Of a DNA stretch of 64,000 nucleotides, positions 9,340-17,844 are shown in pieces. The position numbers and the translations under genes were made by a program. The notes under the pieces were generated by a model, which searched no databases, was not told the origin of the DNA, and saw only the letters and a program-made list of their open reading frames with translations. Origin of the DNA: Marinomonas aquimarina (lineage in GTDB: Bacteria; Pseudomonadota; Gammaproteobacteria; Pseudomonadales; Marinomonadaceae); assembly GCF_900089755.1 (NCBI RefSeq), contig NZ_FLOC01000014.1, forward strand, positions 52,894 through 116,893, in the 5' to 3' direction. Every line of letters starts with the position of its first letter. Position 1 is the stretch's first letter.

Positions 9340-10821
9340 TCATTCCAAATAATCCAATAACTGATAAGGCTGCATGGCCACCATACCGATTTTTGCGCTA
9401 CAGGCTTGCGCCGCCTTGTTGTGCCACGCCGCAGCCATTACTGCCGCCTCGTAAGCATCCTGATAAAAGGCCAAACAAGCGCCTACCATGCCACTTAACA
9501 CATCGCCCGAGCCGCCTTTTGCTAACCCTGGGCAAGGTTTACCAACAATCATCAGGCGTCCATCTGGCGATGCCACCACACTTGTCGCACCCTTTAGAAT
9601 CACCACTGCTTGGTAGCGATTGGCGATCTCACTCGCCGCGCGCGGCAAATCTTGAAGAATTTCTTTTACATCTTTTTCCAGCAAGCGCGCCGCCTCCCCC
9701 GGATGTGGGGTCAGCACTAGCTGATCAAGTTGCACTGAACTCAGGCCGAGCCAGTACAGACCATCGGCATCCACTACGGTAGGCTGACTGAGAGACTGAC
9801 ATTGTTGCCAGACACTCTTCGACCAAGCGCTACGGCCTAGACCTGGCCCCACCACCAGCACGGATTGCTCACCTCTCAAGGTTGCGCGAATATCCGCCAG
9901 CTCTGCTGAGACGGCCATCACATTCGGGTTACGCACCAAGGCAGCCATCAGATGCGTTTCTTGTGTCAACAAACTAACGGTTCCAGCCCCAGCTTTTGCA
10001 GCCGCTTCACTGGCCATAATCGCTGCACCGCCAAAACCATGATCTCCACCTATGACAGTTACATGCCCATAAGTTCCCTTATGAGAGTTCAAACGTCGTT
10101 GGCATGGAGGAAAGTGATCAAGTGCGGCAGGTTCAAGAAAGTATGCTTGCGGTTGCTCTGACAAGTCAACAGCTTGCAAGTTTTCCGTGACGATTTCATG
10201 ACAGTATACTGGGCCATCTTGCAGATAGTGGCCAATTTTATCACCGATAAAGGTCACCACCAGATCGGCTTGAACGGCCAACGTCGCCTGACCAGAATGA
10301 AGATCCAACCCACTGGGGCAGTCCACGCTGACCACCCAAGCCCCTTGTGCAGACAACTGGTTGACGGCACCGATTACCTGCTCATACATATCGGACAAGG
10401 GGGCCTGAAACCCGATTCCCAATAAGGCATCCACAATCACTGCCGCGCTGTCATACTCCAGCTCATGAAAGCTTCTTACCTCAATTCGCGGGTGCCCCAT
10501 CGCCTGCTCTTCAGCCAATTTGGCGTCGCCTTTTCTTGGTGAGTTGGCCACATCATAAACACGCACCTGGATACCGTCTTGCGCAGCAAGATATGCCACA
10601 ATCCAGCCATCACCACCGTTATTGCCTCCGCCGACTACCACTGCCAGCTGCGCAATATTGGGCTGACGCCGTAGAATATGGCCATACAGTGCTTGGCCTG
10701 CACGCAGCATCATAGGGAAACTGGCCCCTTCATGGGCAAAGCTGGCCTGTTCGCGAGCACGGATACCGGCAATATCAAAAAGGGGGCGTAAAAAGCGTTG
10801 GGGAAGAAGGACGGATGGCAT
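9340..10821 (-). CDS. nnr: Nnr, bifunctional NAD(P)H-hydrate repair enzyme
   Basis: This 493-residue fusion has an N-terminal YjeF-type epimerase (about 1-220, with VVGGGNNGGDGWIVA and VDCPSGLDLHSG) and a C-terminal ADP-dependent dehydratase of the ribokinase fold (about 230-493, with LTPHPGEAARLL and AKGGSGDVLSGMVGACLA). Together they convert damaged NADHX and NADPHX back to NADH and NADPH. Both halves look intact, and full length is about 490-515 residues in bacteria. It is the first gene of the nnr-tsaE pair, and orn lies upstream behind a hairpin. Confidence 0.94.
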   Translation of the reverse strand: MPSVLLPQRFLRPLFDIAGIRAREQASFAHEGASFPMMLRAGQALYGHILRRQPNIAQLAVVVGGGNNGGDGWIVAYLAAQDGIQVRVYDVANSPRKGDAKLAEEQAMGHPRIEVRSFHELEYDSAAVIVDALLGIGFQAPLSDMYEQVIGAVNQLSAQGAWVVSVDCPSGLDLHSGQATLAVQADLVVTFIGDKIGHYLQDGPVYCHEIVTENLQAVDLSEQPQAYFLEPAALDHFPPCQRRLNSHKGTYGHVTVIGGDHGFGGAAIMASEAAAKAGAGTVSLLTQETHLMAALVRNPNVMAVSAELADIRATLRGEQSVLVVGPGLGRSAWSKSVWQQCQSLSQPTVVDADGLYWLGLSSVQLDQLVLTPHPGEAARLLEKDVKEILQDLPRAASEIANRYQAVVILKGATSVVASPDGRLMIVGKPCPGLAKGGSGDVLSGMVGACLAFYQDAYEAAVMAAAWHNKAAQACSAKIGMVAMQPYQLLDYLE

Positions 10822-10887
10822 AACGGCTGTCTCCCGATCTTATTAGTGGATCAATAAGCGTATCTGACAAGCATAGCGGATATGAAT

Positions 10888-10915
10888 GATAATGTGGGCC
10901 TTGACCCACATTATC
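10888..10915 (-). terminator. Hairpin after orn, probable terminator
   Basis: A perfect 11-base stem (10888-10898 with 10905-10915) closes a 6-base loop 18 bases past the orn stop. There is no long T run on the minus strand, so termination strength is uncertain. Confidence 0.55.
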
Positions 10916-10932
10916 AAAGCACGACTGAGCGC

Positions 10933-11478
10933 CTACAAACCAAACATGGTCTGACGGTAATGCTTCAATTCGTCAATCGACTCAATGATGTCATCAAGAG
11001 CTAGGTGTGCACCTTTTTTCTCAAAACCTTCTAGCGCCTCAGGCTTCCAACGCTTCGCCAGCTCTTTAATCGTACTGACATCTAGATAGCGATAGTGAAA
11101 ATACGCTTCAAGCTTTGGCATGTAGCGGTACAAGAAGCGGCGATCTTGGCCAACACTGTTGCCACAGATAGGCGATTTGCCCGCTGGCACAAACTGCTCT
11201 AGGAAAGCGATGGTTTGTGCTTCCGCATCTTCCATAGAGATACTTGAATTCAGCACACGCTCAGTCAGGCCTGATTGACCATGGTGTGTCGTACACCATT
11301 CATCCATGGCGTCCATGACGGCTTTATCTTGGTGGATCGCTAAGTTAGGACCTTTCCCCAAAACATTCAGGTCTTTATCAGTAACGATGGTCGCAATCTC
11401 AATAATCGTGTCCGTATCGGGCTCCAATCCGGTCATTTCTAAATCAATCCAGATCAGGTTGTCTTCACTGTAACTCAT
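10933..11478 (-). CDS. orn: Oligoribonuclease
   Basis: This 181-residue DEDDh 3'-5' exonuclease degrades very short RNAs and the pGpG left by c-di-GMP breakdown. D12 and E14 of the first exonuclease motif are visible ([19 protein letters not shown]), and the last motif lies in [18 protein letters not shown]. Length matches the family. It is divergent from rsgA with about 75 bases between them, an arrangement common in gammaproteobacteria. An EAL-domain c-di-GMP phosphodiesterase is encoded elsewhere in this window (26126-28201), so Orn would clear its product. Confidence 0.96.
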   Translation of the reverse strand: MSYSEDNLIWIDLEMTGLEPDTDTIIEIATIVTDKDLNVLGKGPNLAIHQDKAVMDAMDEWCTTHHGQSGLTERVLNSSISMEDAEAQTIAFLEQFVPAGKSPICGNSVGQDRRFLYRYMPKLEAYFHYRYLDVSTIKELAKRWKPEALEGFEKKGAHLALDDIIESIDELKHYRQTMFGL

Positions 11479-11552
11479 ATCGCACTCAATCCTGTATTTT
11501 AATTGCCAGCCATTATACTCTATGCGTTTAAATTAACGACCCACAAATACGA

Positions 11553-12587
11553 ATGTCAAAACGAAAGCTGACCAAACAACAAGCCTGGCGCATAGAGCGT
11601 ATTCAAAAAGAACGCATGGAACGCACCCAAAAGCGTGCAGATCGCGCCGAAGAAACGTTACAGTCGTCTGATCTAGGCCCAGAAACCGAAGGGATCATCA
11701 TCTCCCACTTTGGTACGCAAGTAGAAGTGGAAGGTACGCAAGAACCCCACATTGGCCAAAGTACACGCTGCAACATGCGCGCTAACCTTGGTCAACTGGT
11801 TACCGGTGACAAAGTCGTATGGCGACCCAAGCAAAACGAAGGGGGCGTCGTGGTGGCTCGTGCCGATCGTGACACCCTACTGCAACGCCCAGACATGCAT
11901 GGCCGCTTAAAGCCCGTAGCAGCCAACATTGACTTTATTGTGGTGGTTATCGCTGCAGAACCCGTACCGCACGCCAACCTGATCGATCGCTATCTTGTGG
12001 CAGCGGAAACCGTCGATATCCCGCCCGTCATTCTATTGAACAAATGTGATCTCATTGACGAGGCCAACAAAGAAGAGCTAGACAGCCTTCTCAGCACCTA
12101 CGTTGACCTAGGCTATCATGTGATTCGTACTTCAACGAAAGATGAGCAAGGCATGAGTGCCCTGTATGACTTTTTACAGGATCGTATCAGTGTCTTAGTC
12201 GGACAGTCAGGTGTGGGCAAATCCTCTTTGATTGGCACCTTGCTGCCAGACATCGAAATCAGCGTAGGCGAACTCTCGCAAAAACGTAAAAAAGGTACGC
12301 ATACCACCACTACCGCGCGACTGTTCCATATGCCCTCCGGTGGTGACTTAATTGACTCCCCTGGGATTCGTGAGTTTGGTTTGTGGCACATCAGCGAAGA
12401 GGAATTACTGGAAGGGTTTATCGAGTTTCGTCCGCACCTTGGCTACTGCAAATTCCGCGACTGCTCCCATGAACAAGAGCCAGGCTGTGCCATTCGCGAA
12501 GCGTTAGAAAAAGGTGAAATCTCAGCGCACCGCTTTGAAAGCTATTTACGCATCCGACAGTCCATTCGTGATAACGATGCCTTTTAA
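11553..12587 (+). CDS. rsgA: RsgA, ribosome small-subunit GTPase
   Basis: This 344-residue protein has a basic N-terminus, an OB-fold (about 45-115) and a circularly permuted G domain in which NKCD precedes the P-loop GQSGVGKSS (near residue 217) and DSPGIREFGLW. A C-terminal zinc region follows (YCKFRDCSHEQEPGCAI). RsgA checks late maturation of the 30S subunit. It is divergent from orn. Its stop codon lies inside a hairpin shared with the convergent motB gene. Confidence 0.96.
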   Translation: MSKRKLTKQQAWRIERIQKERMERTQKRADRAEETLQSSDLGPETEGIIISHFGTQVEVEGTQEPHIGQSTRCNMRANLGQLVTGDKVVWRPKQNEGGVVVARADRDTLLQRPDMHGRLKPVAANIDFIVVVIAAEPVPHANLIDRYLVAAETVDIPPVILLNKCDLIDEANKEELDSLLSTYVDLGYHVIRTSTKDEQGMSALYDFLQDRISVLVGQSGVGKSSLIGTLLPDIEISVGELSQKRKKGTHTTTTARLFHMPSGGDLIDSPGIREFGLWHISEEELLEGFIEFRPHLGYCKFRDCSHEQEPGCAIREALEKGEISAHRFESYLRIRQSIRDNDAF

Positions 12588-12598
12588 AGGCATCGTTT
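12573..12598. terminator. Bidirectional hairpin shared by rsgA and motB
   Basis: The arms AACGATGCC and GGCATCGTT (9 bases) enclose a loop that contains the rsgA TAA. The motB stop lies at the other edge. T-rich bases follow on the plus strand, and the hairpin can act on transcripts from both sides. Confidence 0.65.
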
Positions 12599-13499
12599 AA
12601 AACACACTTTCCGGCGTCAAACTAGGATCCAATTCTACTTGGCTACCACCAAAACGGCGGCGACTGCTTTCAAGCAGGCGCTTATAAGCCGCATCCGTCA
12701 TGAGCGTAATCGACACACGACGATTCTCCGCGCTGCTTGGATCCACCCGATCGTAAGGGACGGTATCCGCCAAGCCAATCACTTGGGCAATGCGGCGCGG
12801 CGCTAACCCACCTTCAACTAAGGCACGCTTCGCGGCATTCGCACGCTCGCTAGAAAGATCCCAATTGTCCTGATAGCCATCACCGACAAACGCCGATGCA
12901 TCCGTATGACCGGTAATCACCACAGGGTTACTCACCCGAGCAAAGACCGAAGCCATGGATAACAAGGTGTTTTCCATATCCGCTACCAAGCGTGCGCTAC
13001 CGCGCTCAAACATCGGCTTATCAGGATCATCGATTAAGGTGATGCGCACCCCTTCTGGCGTGATTTCAATGCGCATGCTGTGATTATTCGAATTGATGCG
13101 ATCCATGCTATTGAATTGCTCCACCAACATGGCATTCATTTTCTCCAGCTCATTACCATTAATACCTTCGCGCCGAGCCTGCTCGTCCGTCAGCTCAGGG
13201 GTACTGCCAGGCTCGGGTAGAGCCATATCCAGCTTGCGCTCTGTGCTCATGGCAGGACTGCCCCCTAGATCAATAGGATGATTGCTGTAGCCCGCCGTTG
13301 ACATCCCCGCTGGGTCGTTGAAATACCCTTCAATGGCCGCCAGCTCATCAGGTGAGGCCACATTGATGATCCAAAGCACCAGAAAAAATGCCATCATCGC
13401 CAAGGCAAAATCAGCTAACGCGATTTTCCAAGCGCCGCCATGGTGACCACCTTTTTTGATTTTCTTAACGCGCCGTATGACTGGGTCGTAATTATTCAT
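12597..13499 (-). CDS. motB: MotB, flagellar stator protein
   Basis: This 300-residue protein has a basic N-terminus with a His/Gly patch, one transmembrane helix (about 24-46) and an OmpA-type peptidoglycan-binding domain (about 155-275, with VVITGHTDAS and LSSERANAAKRAL). The plug/channel aspartate is D30 in ALADFALAMMAF, the critical ion-binding residue of the family. It assembles with MotA into the stator that drives flagellar rotation. It follows motA after 9 bases. Whether the coupling ion is H+ or Na+ cannot be decided from the sequence, though it resembles MotB more than PomB. Confidence 0.95.
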   Translation of the reverse strand: MNNYDPVIRRVKKIKKGGHHGGAWKIALADFALAMMAFFLVLWIINVASPDELAAIEGYFNDPAGMSTAGYSNHPIDLGGSPAMSTERKLDMALPEPGSTPELTDEQARREGINGNELEKMNAMLVEQFNSMDRINSNNHSMRIEITPEGVRITLIDDPDKPMFERGSARLVADMENTLLSMASVFARVSNPVVITGHTDASAFVGDGYQDNWDLSSERANAAKRALVEGGLAPRRIAQVIGLADTVPYDRVDPSSAENRRVSITLMTDAAYKRLLESSRRRFGGSQVELDPSLTPESVF

Positions 13500-13508
13500 A
13501 ACGATGCC

Positions 13509-14363
13509 TTAGCGAAACTGCTTCACTAAATCAGATAACTCAATAAAGCTTGGACGCAAATGCGATGGCAAAAGCTTGCGCCCTGCCTCAACAGAGATGG
13601 CTGGAGGATGACCTGATGCCATGGCACTTAAGCAGGCTTTAATGCAAAGATAGGCCTGCAACTCCTGCTCCCCTAGTCGCTCAAGGTTAGCCGACACAGG
13701 CCCCACAAAACCGTAAGCGAAAAAGATGCCCAAGAAAGTACCGACCAAGGCTGCCGCCACGTGGGCACCGATTTCTTCCATTGGCCCACCAATCGAGCCC
13801 ATGGTGATGACGATACCCAACACTGCCGCCACAATACCAAAGCCCGGCAAAGCCTCTGCCACCCGATTGACCGCATGCCCTGGGGCAATCAACTCTTCGG
13901 AAATCAATTCCAATTCAGAATCCATCATGGCTTCAAGCTCATGAGATGGCAGCCCCGTAATGGTGTATACACGGTAATTGTCGGTAAAGAACTCGACCAA
14001 CTCATGGTCTCGTATGACATCAGGGAAGCGGCTAAAGAGCTCACTCTCAAACGGGGCTTCTACGTCTTGCTCAACGGCTAAAAATCCATCTTGACGACTA
14101 CGCTGAAACAGACTGAACACACAGGTCAAAAGTTGAGAGTAAAACTCTCGATTATGTCTGCTGCCGAATAACACCTGTGGTAGCAATTTAAAGGTTTTCT
14201 TCTGCAGTGATACTGGATTTGCAATTAAAAAAGCGCCAAAGGCGGCACCACAAATAATTAACACTTCAAACGGTTGCCACAATGCCAACAACTCTCCATG
14301 TGCAGCTAAATAGCCAGTGACAACACTTACAATTACAATCAGCATTCCAGCGATTACGAACAT
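13509..14363 (-). CDS. motA: MotA, flagellar stator protein
   Basis: This 284-residue protein shows four transmembrane segments: two near the N-terminus (about 2-22 and 32-48) and two near residues 165-220. Between them is a cytosolic loop with the conserved charged region (FQRSRQDGFLAVEQDVE) that contacts the rotor protein FliG. The motif AALVGTFLGIFFAYGFVGP is typical of MotA. It is the first gene of motA-motB, with an AGGAT site 6 bases before the ATG. I saw no clear sigma-28 promoter upstream. Confidence 0.95.
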   Translation of the reverse strand: MFVIAGMLIVIVSVVTGYLAAHGELLALWQPFEVLIICGAAFGAFLIANPVSLQKKTFKLLPQVLFGSRHNREFYSQLLTCVFSLFQRSRQDGFLAVEQDVEAPFESELFSRFPDVIRDHELVEFFTDNYRVYTITGLPSHELEAMMDSELELISEELIAPGHAVNRVAEALPGFGIVAAVLGIVITMGSIGGPMEEIGAHVAAALVGTFLGIFFAYGFVGPVSANLERLGEQELQAYLCIKACLSAMASGHPPAISVEAGRKLLPSHLRPSFIELSDLVKQFR

Positions 14364-14491
14364 TCTTACATCCTACTTTTTGACAGTGTATGCTCACCAG
14401 ACAATATACAGTATGATTAGTGCATCCATGCAACAGAAACGGCAATGAAACGATTATTTAACAATGCCTTGAGCCTTAAATGTAACGAGCT

Positions 14492-15964
14492 ATGAAGAAT
14501 AAGTCACCCTTTGGTCTAAACGAATGGCTACTCTATCTGCAAGACAGGAAGTTTCCAGTTGGCTCTGACAGCATTGCTAAACTTAAGAAGCAAATTAAAA
14601 CCCCTGACGAAACGCTAGATAGAATGCAGAAAAACATCGCTTCCGAGCCGATGTTAGCTTTTGCCATCCTCAACCAAGCCAATACCATGGTTGAGTACAA
14701 GCGCAATGATATCAAGAGCCCTATCCATGCTGCCTCCATGATTGGTATGTCCGGCATTGGTAGGGTATTCGATGCGCTGGAGCCGTACATGCCAAACGGT
14801 AAGAACCACGCCCATCGCGCTTTTTCTCGCGAAGTTCAGATCAGTTACGAAGCGGCTGCGATGGCGCGCCGCTGGGCCATCGAAAAGAAAATCAGCCACG
14901 TTGAAGACGTCTTTTGGATCACGTTTTTCCGTGATGCCATTCGCTGGCTCTTGTGGTTCCATGCCCACGACGAAATGGATCAGTTAACACAACGCATTCG
15001 TCGTGGTGAAAGCACGGTCAGCGCCGAAAACGCGATTTTGGGCTGCCGTATTGATGAGTTGACTGTGGCACTTTTCAAACAATGGAAAGTTCCTACCATC
15101 ATTATCGAATCGTTTTTAACAGACCAAGTTCCCACCGCAGAAGAATTGCAAAGTATTGCTCGCTTAACCCATACCCCCGATCAGCTGCCGGGGTTTGCCG
15201 AAGATAAGCGCATCACCATTTTAATGAACAGTCCGCTGATTTTGGCCTACTGCGCCTCTCGAGTTGCCCAAGAGGCCAATGTGGTTGGCTGGGGCAGCAA
15301 GAATCTCCCTTTCTTTTATCGTGTGATTGCCGCCATCATCCACATTCGTTTGGGCGACGCGATTCAAGTGACCCACTACGCCACCACCGAAGCTGCCAAA
15401 GATGCCCGCTACTCGGCCAAGCAAAGTTTAGCGGCTCAGTTGCTGTCACCGGTTTTATTTACTCGTACAACAGGGTCAACCAATACCGTTAAAAGCACCA
15501 AAACAAGCCCGCTAGCCCAACTGCAAAGCAAGCTGCAAGGGGTGACGGATAACAAGCAGCGCACCACCCTTGCGATGAAGGCATTACTGGCCCTATTTAA
15601 AGGGCAAAGCGAGCAAATACTTATCCTTAAGCATACTGCGAGTGACAACAAACTCAGCCCTTTGTTGCAGTTTGGCTACGATGTGAACACCCTGAAAAGC
15701 ATCAAATGGAACTCCCCCTCTGGAGTGATCGCCAAACTGGTTAGCAAGCGCGTCGCGGTTCACTTTGATGAAACAAAATTTGCCAATATGACCAAAGACC
15801 TGCCGGATGGCATTGAGGCGTTACTCAATGGCAAACAGCACTTATTCCTCGCCTCGTCACCTATCAACGAGCAGGAAACCTACATTTACTGGTTGGCCGG
15901 GAAAGGCCAACTAGATAGAGAACAGTTCGATACCTTTAAACGTGTTATCAAACTTGCAGACTAA
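14492..15964 (+). CDS. HDOD-domain signalling protein
   Basis: This 490-residue protein has an HDOD domain at about residues 20-230 (IASEPMLAFAILNQAN, IGMSGIGRVFDALE, then VFWITFFRDAIRWLLW). This fold is related to HD hydrolases but lacks the metal residues. The C-terminal 200 residues have no motif I recognise; they could be a GAF-like sensor. HDOD proteins take part in signalling and motility control, but the exact role here is unknown. It is divergent from motA-motB and lies 21 bases before psd on the same strand. Confidence 0.8.
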   Translation: MKNKSPFGLNEWLLYLQDRKFPVGSDSIAKLKKQIKTPDETLDRMQKNIASEPMLAFAILNQANTMVEYKRNDIKSPIHAASMIGMSGIGRVFDALEPYMPNGKNHAHRAFSREVQISYEAAAMARRWAIEKKISHVEDVFWITFFRDAIRWLLWFHAHDEMDQLTQRIRRGESTVSAENAILGCRIDELTVALFKQWKVPTIIIESFLTDQVPTAEELQSIARLTHTPDQLPGFAEDKRITILMNSPLILAYCASRVAQEANVVGWGSKNLPFFYRVIAAIIHIRLGDAIQVTHYATTEAAKDARYSAKQSLAAQLLSPVLFTRTTGSTNTVKSTKTSPLAQLQSKLQGVTDNKQRTTLAMKALLALFKGQSEQILILKHTASDNKLSPLLQFGYDVNTLKSIKWNSPSGVIAKLVSKRVAVHFDETKFANMTKDLPDGIEALLNGKQHLFLASSPINEQETYIYWLAGKGQLDREQFDTFKRVIKLAD

Positions 15965-15985
15965 TTTACTGTACTAGGATCCCCT

Positions 15986-16843
15986 GTGAATAAAGATCAG
16001 CTTTTTGCTTTCCTTCAGCACATTACCCCACAAAAAGCACTGTCTCGCTTTGTTGGCCGCATTGCAGAATGCACCAGCAAACCGGTTAAGAACACTTTCA
16101 TCAGCCAGTTCGTCAAAAAATATCAAGTGGACATGAGCGAAGCGATCAATGAAGACCCGCTCAGCTACCGCAATTTTAATGACTTCTTTACCCGTGCCAT
16201 CAAACCAGAATTGCGCCCGATTGCTGGCGGCGACAAAGTCATTGCCTGCCCTGCTGATGGCGCCATTAGCCAAATCGGTAACATTGATCATGGCACTATT
16301 TACCAAGCCAAAGGGCACCGTTACAGTCTAACGGAGCTACTGGGTGGCGATGCAGAATTATCCAATCAGTTCCTTGGCGGCAAATTTGCCACCGTTTACC
16401 TATCACCACGGGATTACCACCGCGTGCACATGCCTTTAACAGGCAAGCTGGTGAAAACGATTCATGTACCTGGAAAACTGTTCTCAGTAAACAAGGTGAC
16501 TGCCGAGCAAATCCCAAGCGTTTTCGCACGCAACGAACGCACCGTGTGCATTTTTGAGACAGCCGCAGGCCCTATGGCCGTCATCCTAGTAGGTGCCATG
16601 ATTGTCGCCAGCATCGAAACGGTATGGACTGGCCAAGTCACTCCGTTTAGTAAACAGGTGCAAACTTGGGACTATGACAAGCTGGCAAACGTTGAGCTTA
16701 AGAAAGGCACAGAGATGGGCCGCTTTAAACTGGGATCAACCGCCATTGTTCTGTTTGGAAAAGATGTAGCAGAGTGGGAGAAACACCTACAAGCAGACAG
16801 CCAAACACGTATGGGCATGGCATTCGGTCGCGTTACCCGCTAG
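15986..16843 (+). CDS. psd: Phosphatidylserine decarboxylase proenzyme
   Basis: This 285-residue enzyme makes phosphatidylethanolamine from phosphatidylserine at the inner membrane. The self-cleavage site LGST is at residues 249-252; cutting between G250 and S251 should leave a pyruvoyl-capped small subunit of about 35 residues. Other signature motifs are present (CPADGAISQIG and YLSPRDYHRVHMP, which contains the catalytic His). I used the ATG-like start at 15986, a GTG, 21 bases after the HDOD gene. A strong terminator follows. Confidence 0.95.
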   Translation: MNKDQLFAFLQHITPQKALSRFVGRIAECTSKPVKNTFISQFVKKYQVDMSEAINEDPLSYRNFNDFFTRAIKPELRPIAGGDKVIACPADGAISQIGNIDHGTIYQAKGHRYSLTELLGGDAELSNQFLGGKFATVYLSPRDYHRVHMPLTGKLVKTIHVPGKLFSVNKVTAEQIPSVFARNERTVCIFETAAGPMAVILVGAMIVASIETVWTGQVTPFSKQVQTWDYDKLANVELKKGTEMGRFKLGSTAIVLFGKDVAEWEKHLQADSQTRMGMAFGRVTR

Positions 16844-16872
16844 CACAGCTGGCCTTTTCGCCAGCCACAAAC

Positions 16873-16905
16873 ACAAAAGCCCGCACAGTGTGCGGGCTTT
16901 TTTAT
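16873..16905. terminator. Bidirectional terminator between psd and secF
   Basis: A 10-base stem (AAAGCCCGCA with TGCGGGCTTT) around a 5-base loop is followed by a T run on the plus strand. An A-rich flank gives a shorter T run on the minus strand for secF. Confidence 0.88.
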
Positions 16906-16924
16906 TCTACTAAGACAAAACCGC

Positions 16925-17830
16925 TTATGGCATTTCGTCTTCCAACTCTTCTTTTGGTGTCGGCACCAGATCTTCACGAGTGATGTTTTGCGCCAACAAG
17001 AGGTTCGCCGCTACAAAGATCGATGAGTAAGTACCGATCAAAATACCAATCAGCAATGCCAGTGAGAAGTTATGGATACTCTCACCACCAAAGAAGAACA
17101 GTACCAACAATACAAACATGGTCGTCATCGACGTGATGATGGTACGACCCAAGGTCTGGTTGATCGATTCATTGATCAATTCATAGGGCGTGGTATCACG
17201 CATGATACGAAAGTTCTCACGAATACGGTCACACACAACGATGGTATCGTTCAGCGAGTAACCAATCACCGCCAAGATCGCTGCTAACACAGTTAGGTCA
17301 AACTCCAACTCGAACAAGGAGAAAATACCTAGCGTGATAATCACGTCGTGCGCCAACGCCACAACGGACGCTACCGAGAACTTGAACTGGAAACGCACGG
17401 CCACATACACCATGACAATGGCCAAGGCTAACAACATGCCTAGCCCACCTTGCTCACGGAGCTCTTCACCCACTTGACCGCCAACGTACTCAGAGCGCAT
17501 TAGCTCTACCTGAACATTGTCGTTATCACGTAATGTGCTCAACACCTCATCACCAAGGGTTGGCGTATAGGCATTCCCCATACGCACCACCACATCTACC
17601 GGCGAACCGAAGTTCTGCACGGTAACATCTTGATACTCTGCATCTGCCAACAAAGTACGCACATCATCTAATGCTGGAGCCTGCTCATATTGAACTTCAA
17701 TCAAACTGCCGCCAGTAAAGTCTAAGCCAAACTTAAGCCCCTTAACGGCGAGCGAACCAAGTGAAGCAAGTACCATAGCAACGGAGATCATTGCGATGAT
17801 TTTGCGCATAGCCATAAATGGAATATTCAT
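16925..17830 (-). CDS. secF: SecF, protein translocase accessory subunit
   Basis: This 301-residue protein has six predicted transmembrane helices. One is near residues 10-28, and the other five lie between about 130 and 285 after a periplasmic domain. Motifs GLDFTGGSLIEVQYE, IGYSLNDTIVVCDRIREN and the SINQTLGRTIITS segment are typical of SecF. With SecD it uses the proton gradient to pull proteins across the inner membrane. It follows secD by 14 bases in the yajC-secD-secF unit. Confidence 0.96.
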   Translation of the reverse strand: MNIPFMAMRKIIAMISVAMVLASLGSLAVKGLKFGLDFTGGSLIEVQYEQAPALDDVRTLLADAEYQDVTVQNFGSPVDVVVRMGNAYTPTLGDEVLSTLRDNDNVQVELMRSEYVGGQVGEELREQGGLGMLLALAIVMVYVAVRFQFKFSVASVVALAHDVIITLGIFSLFELEFDLTVLAAILAVIGYSLNDTIVVCDRIRENFRIMRDTTPYELINESINQTLGRTIITSMTTMFVLLVLFFFGGESIHNFSLALLIGILIGTYSSIFVAANLLLAQNITREDLVPTPKEELEDEMP

Positions 17831-17844
17831 TGTTTCGCTGTCTC

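Noticed and set aside
9231..9782. A 183-codon plus-strand frame over tsaE and nnr
   Set aside because: Antisense to two well-supported enzymes; the translated product is low-complexity Pro/His/Leu.
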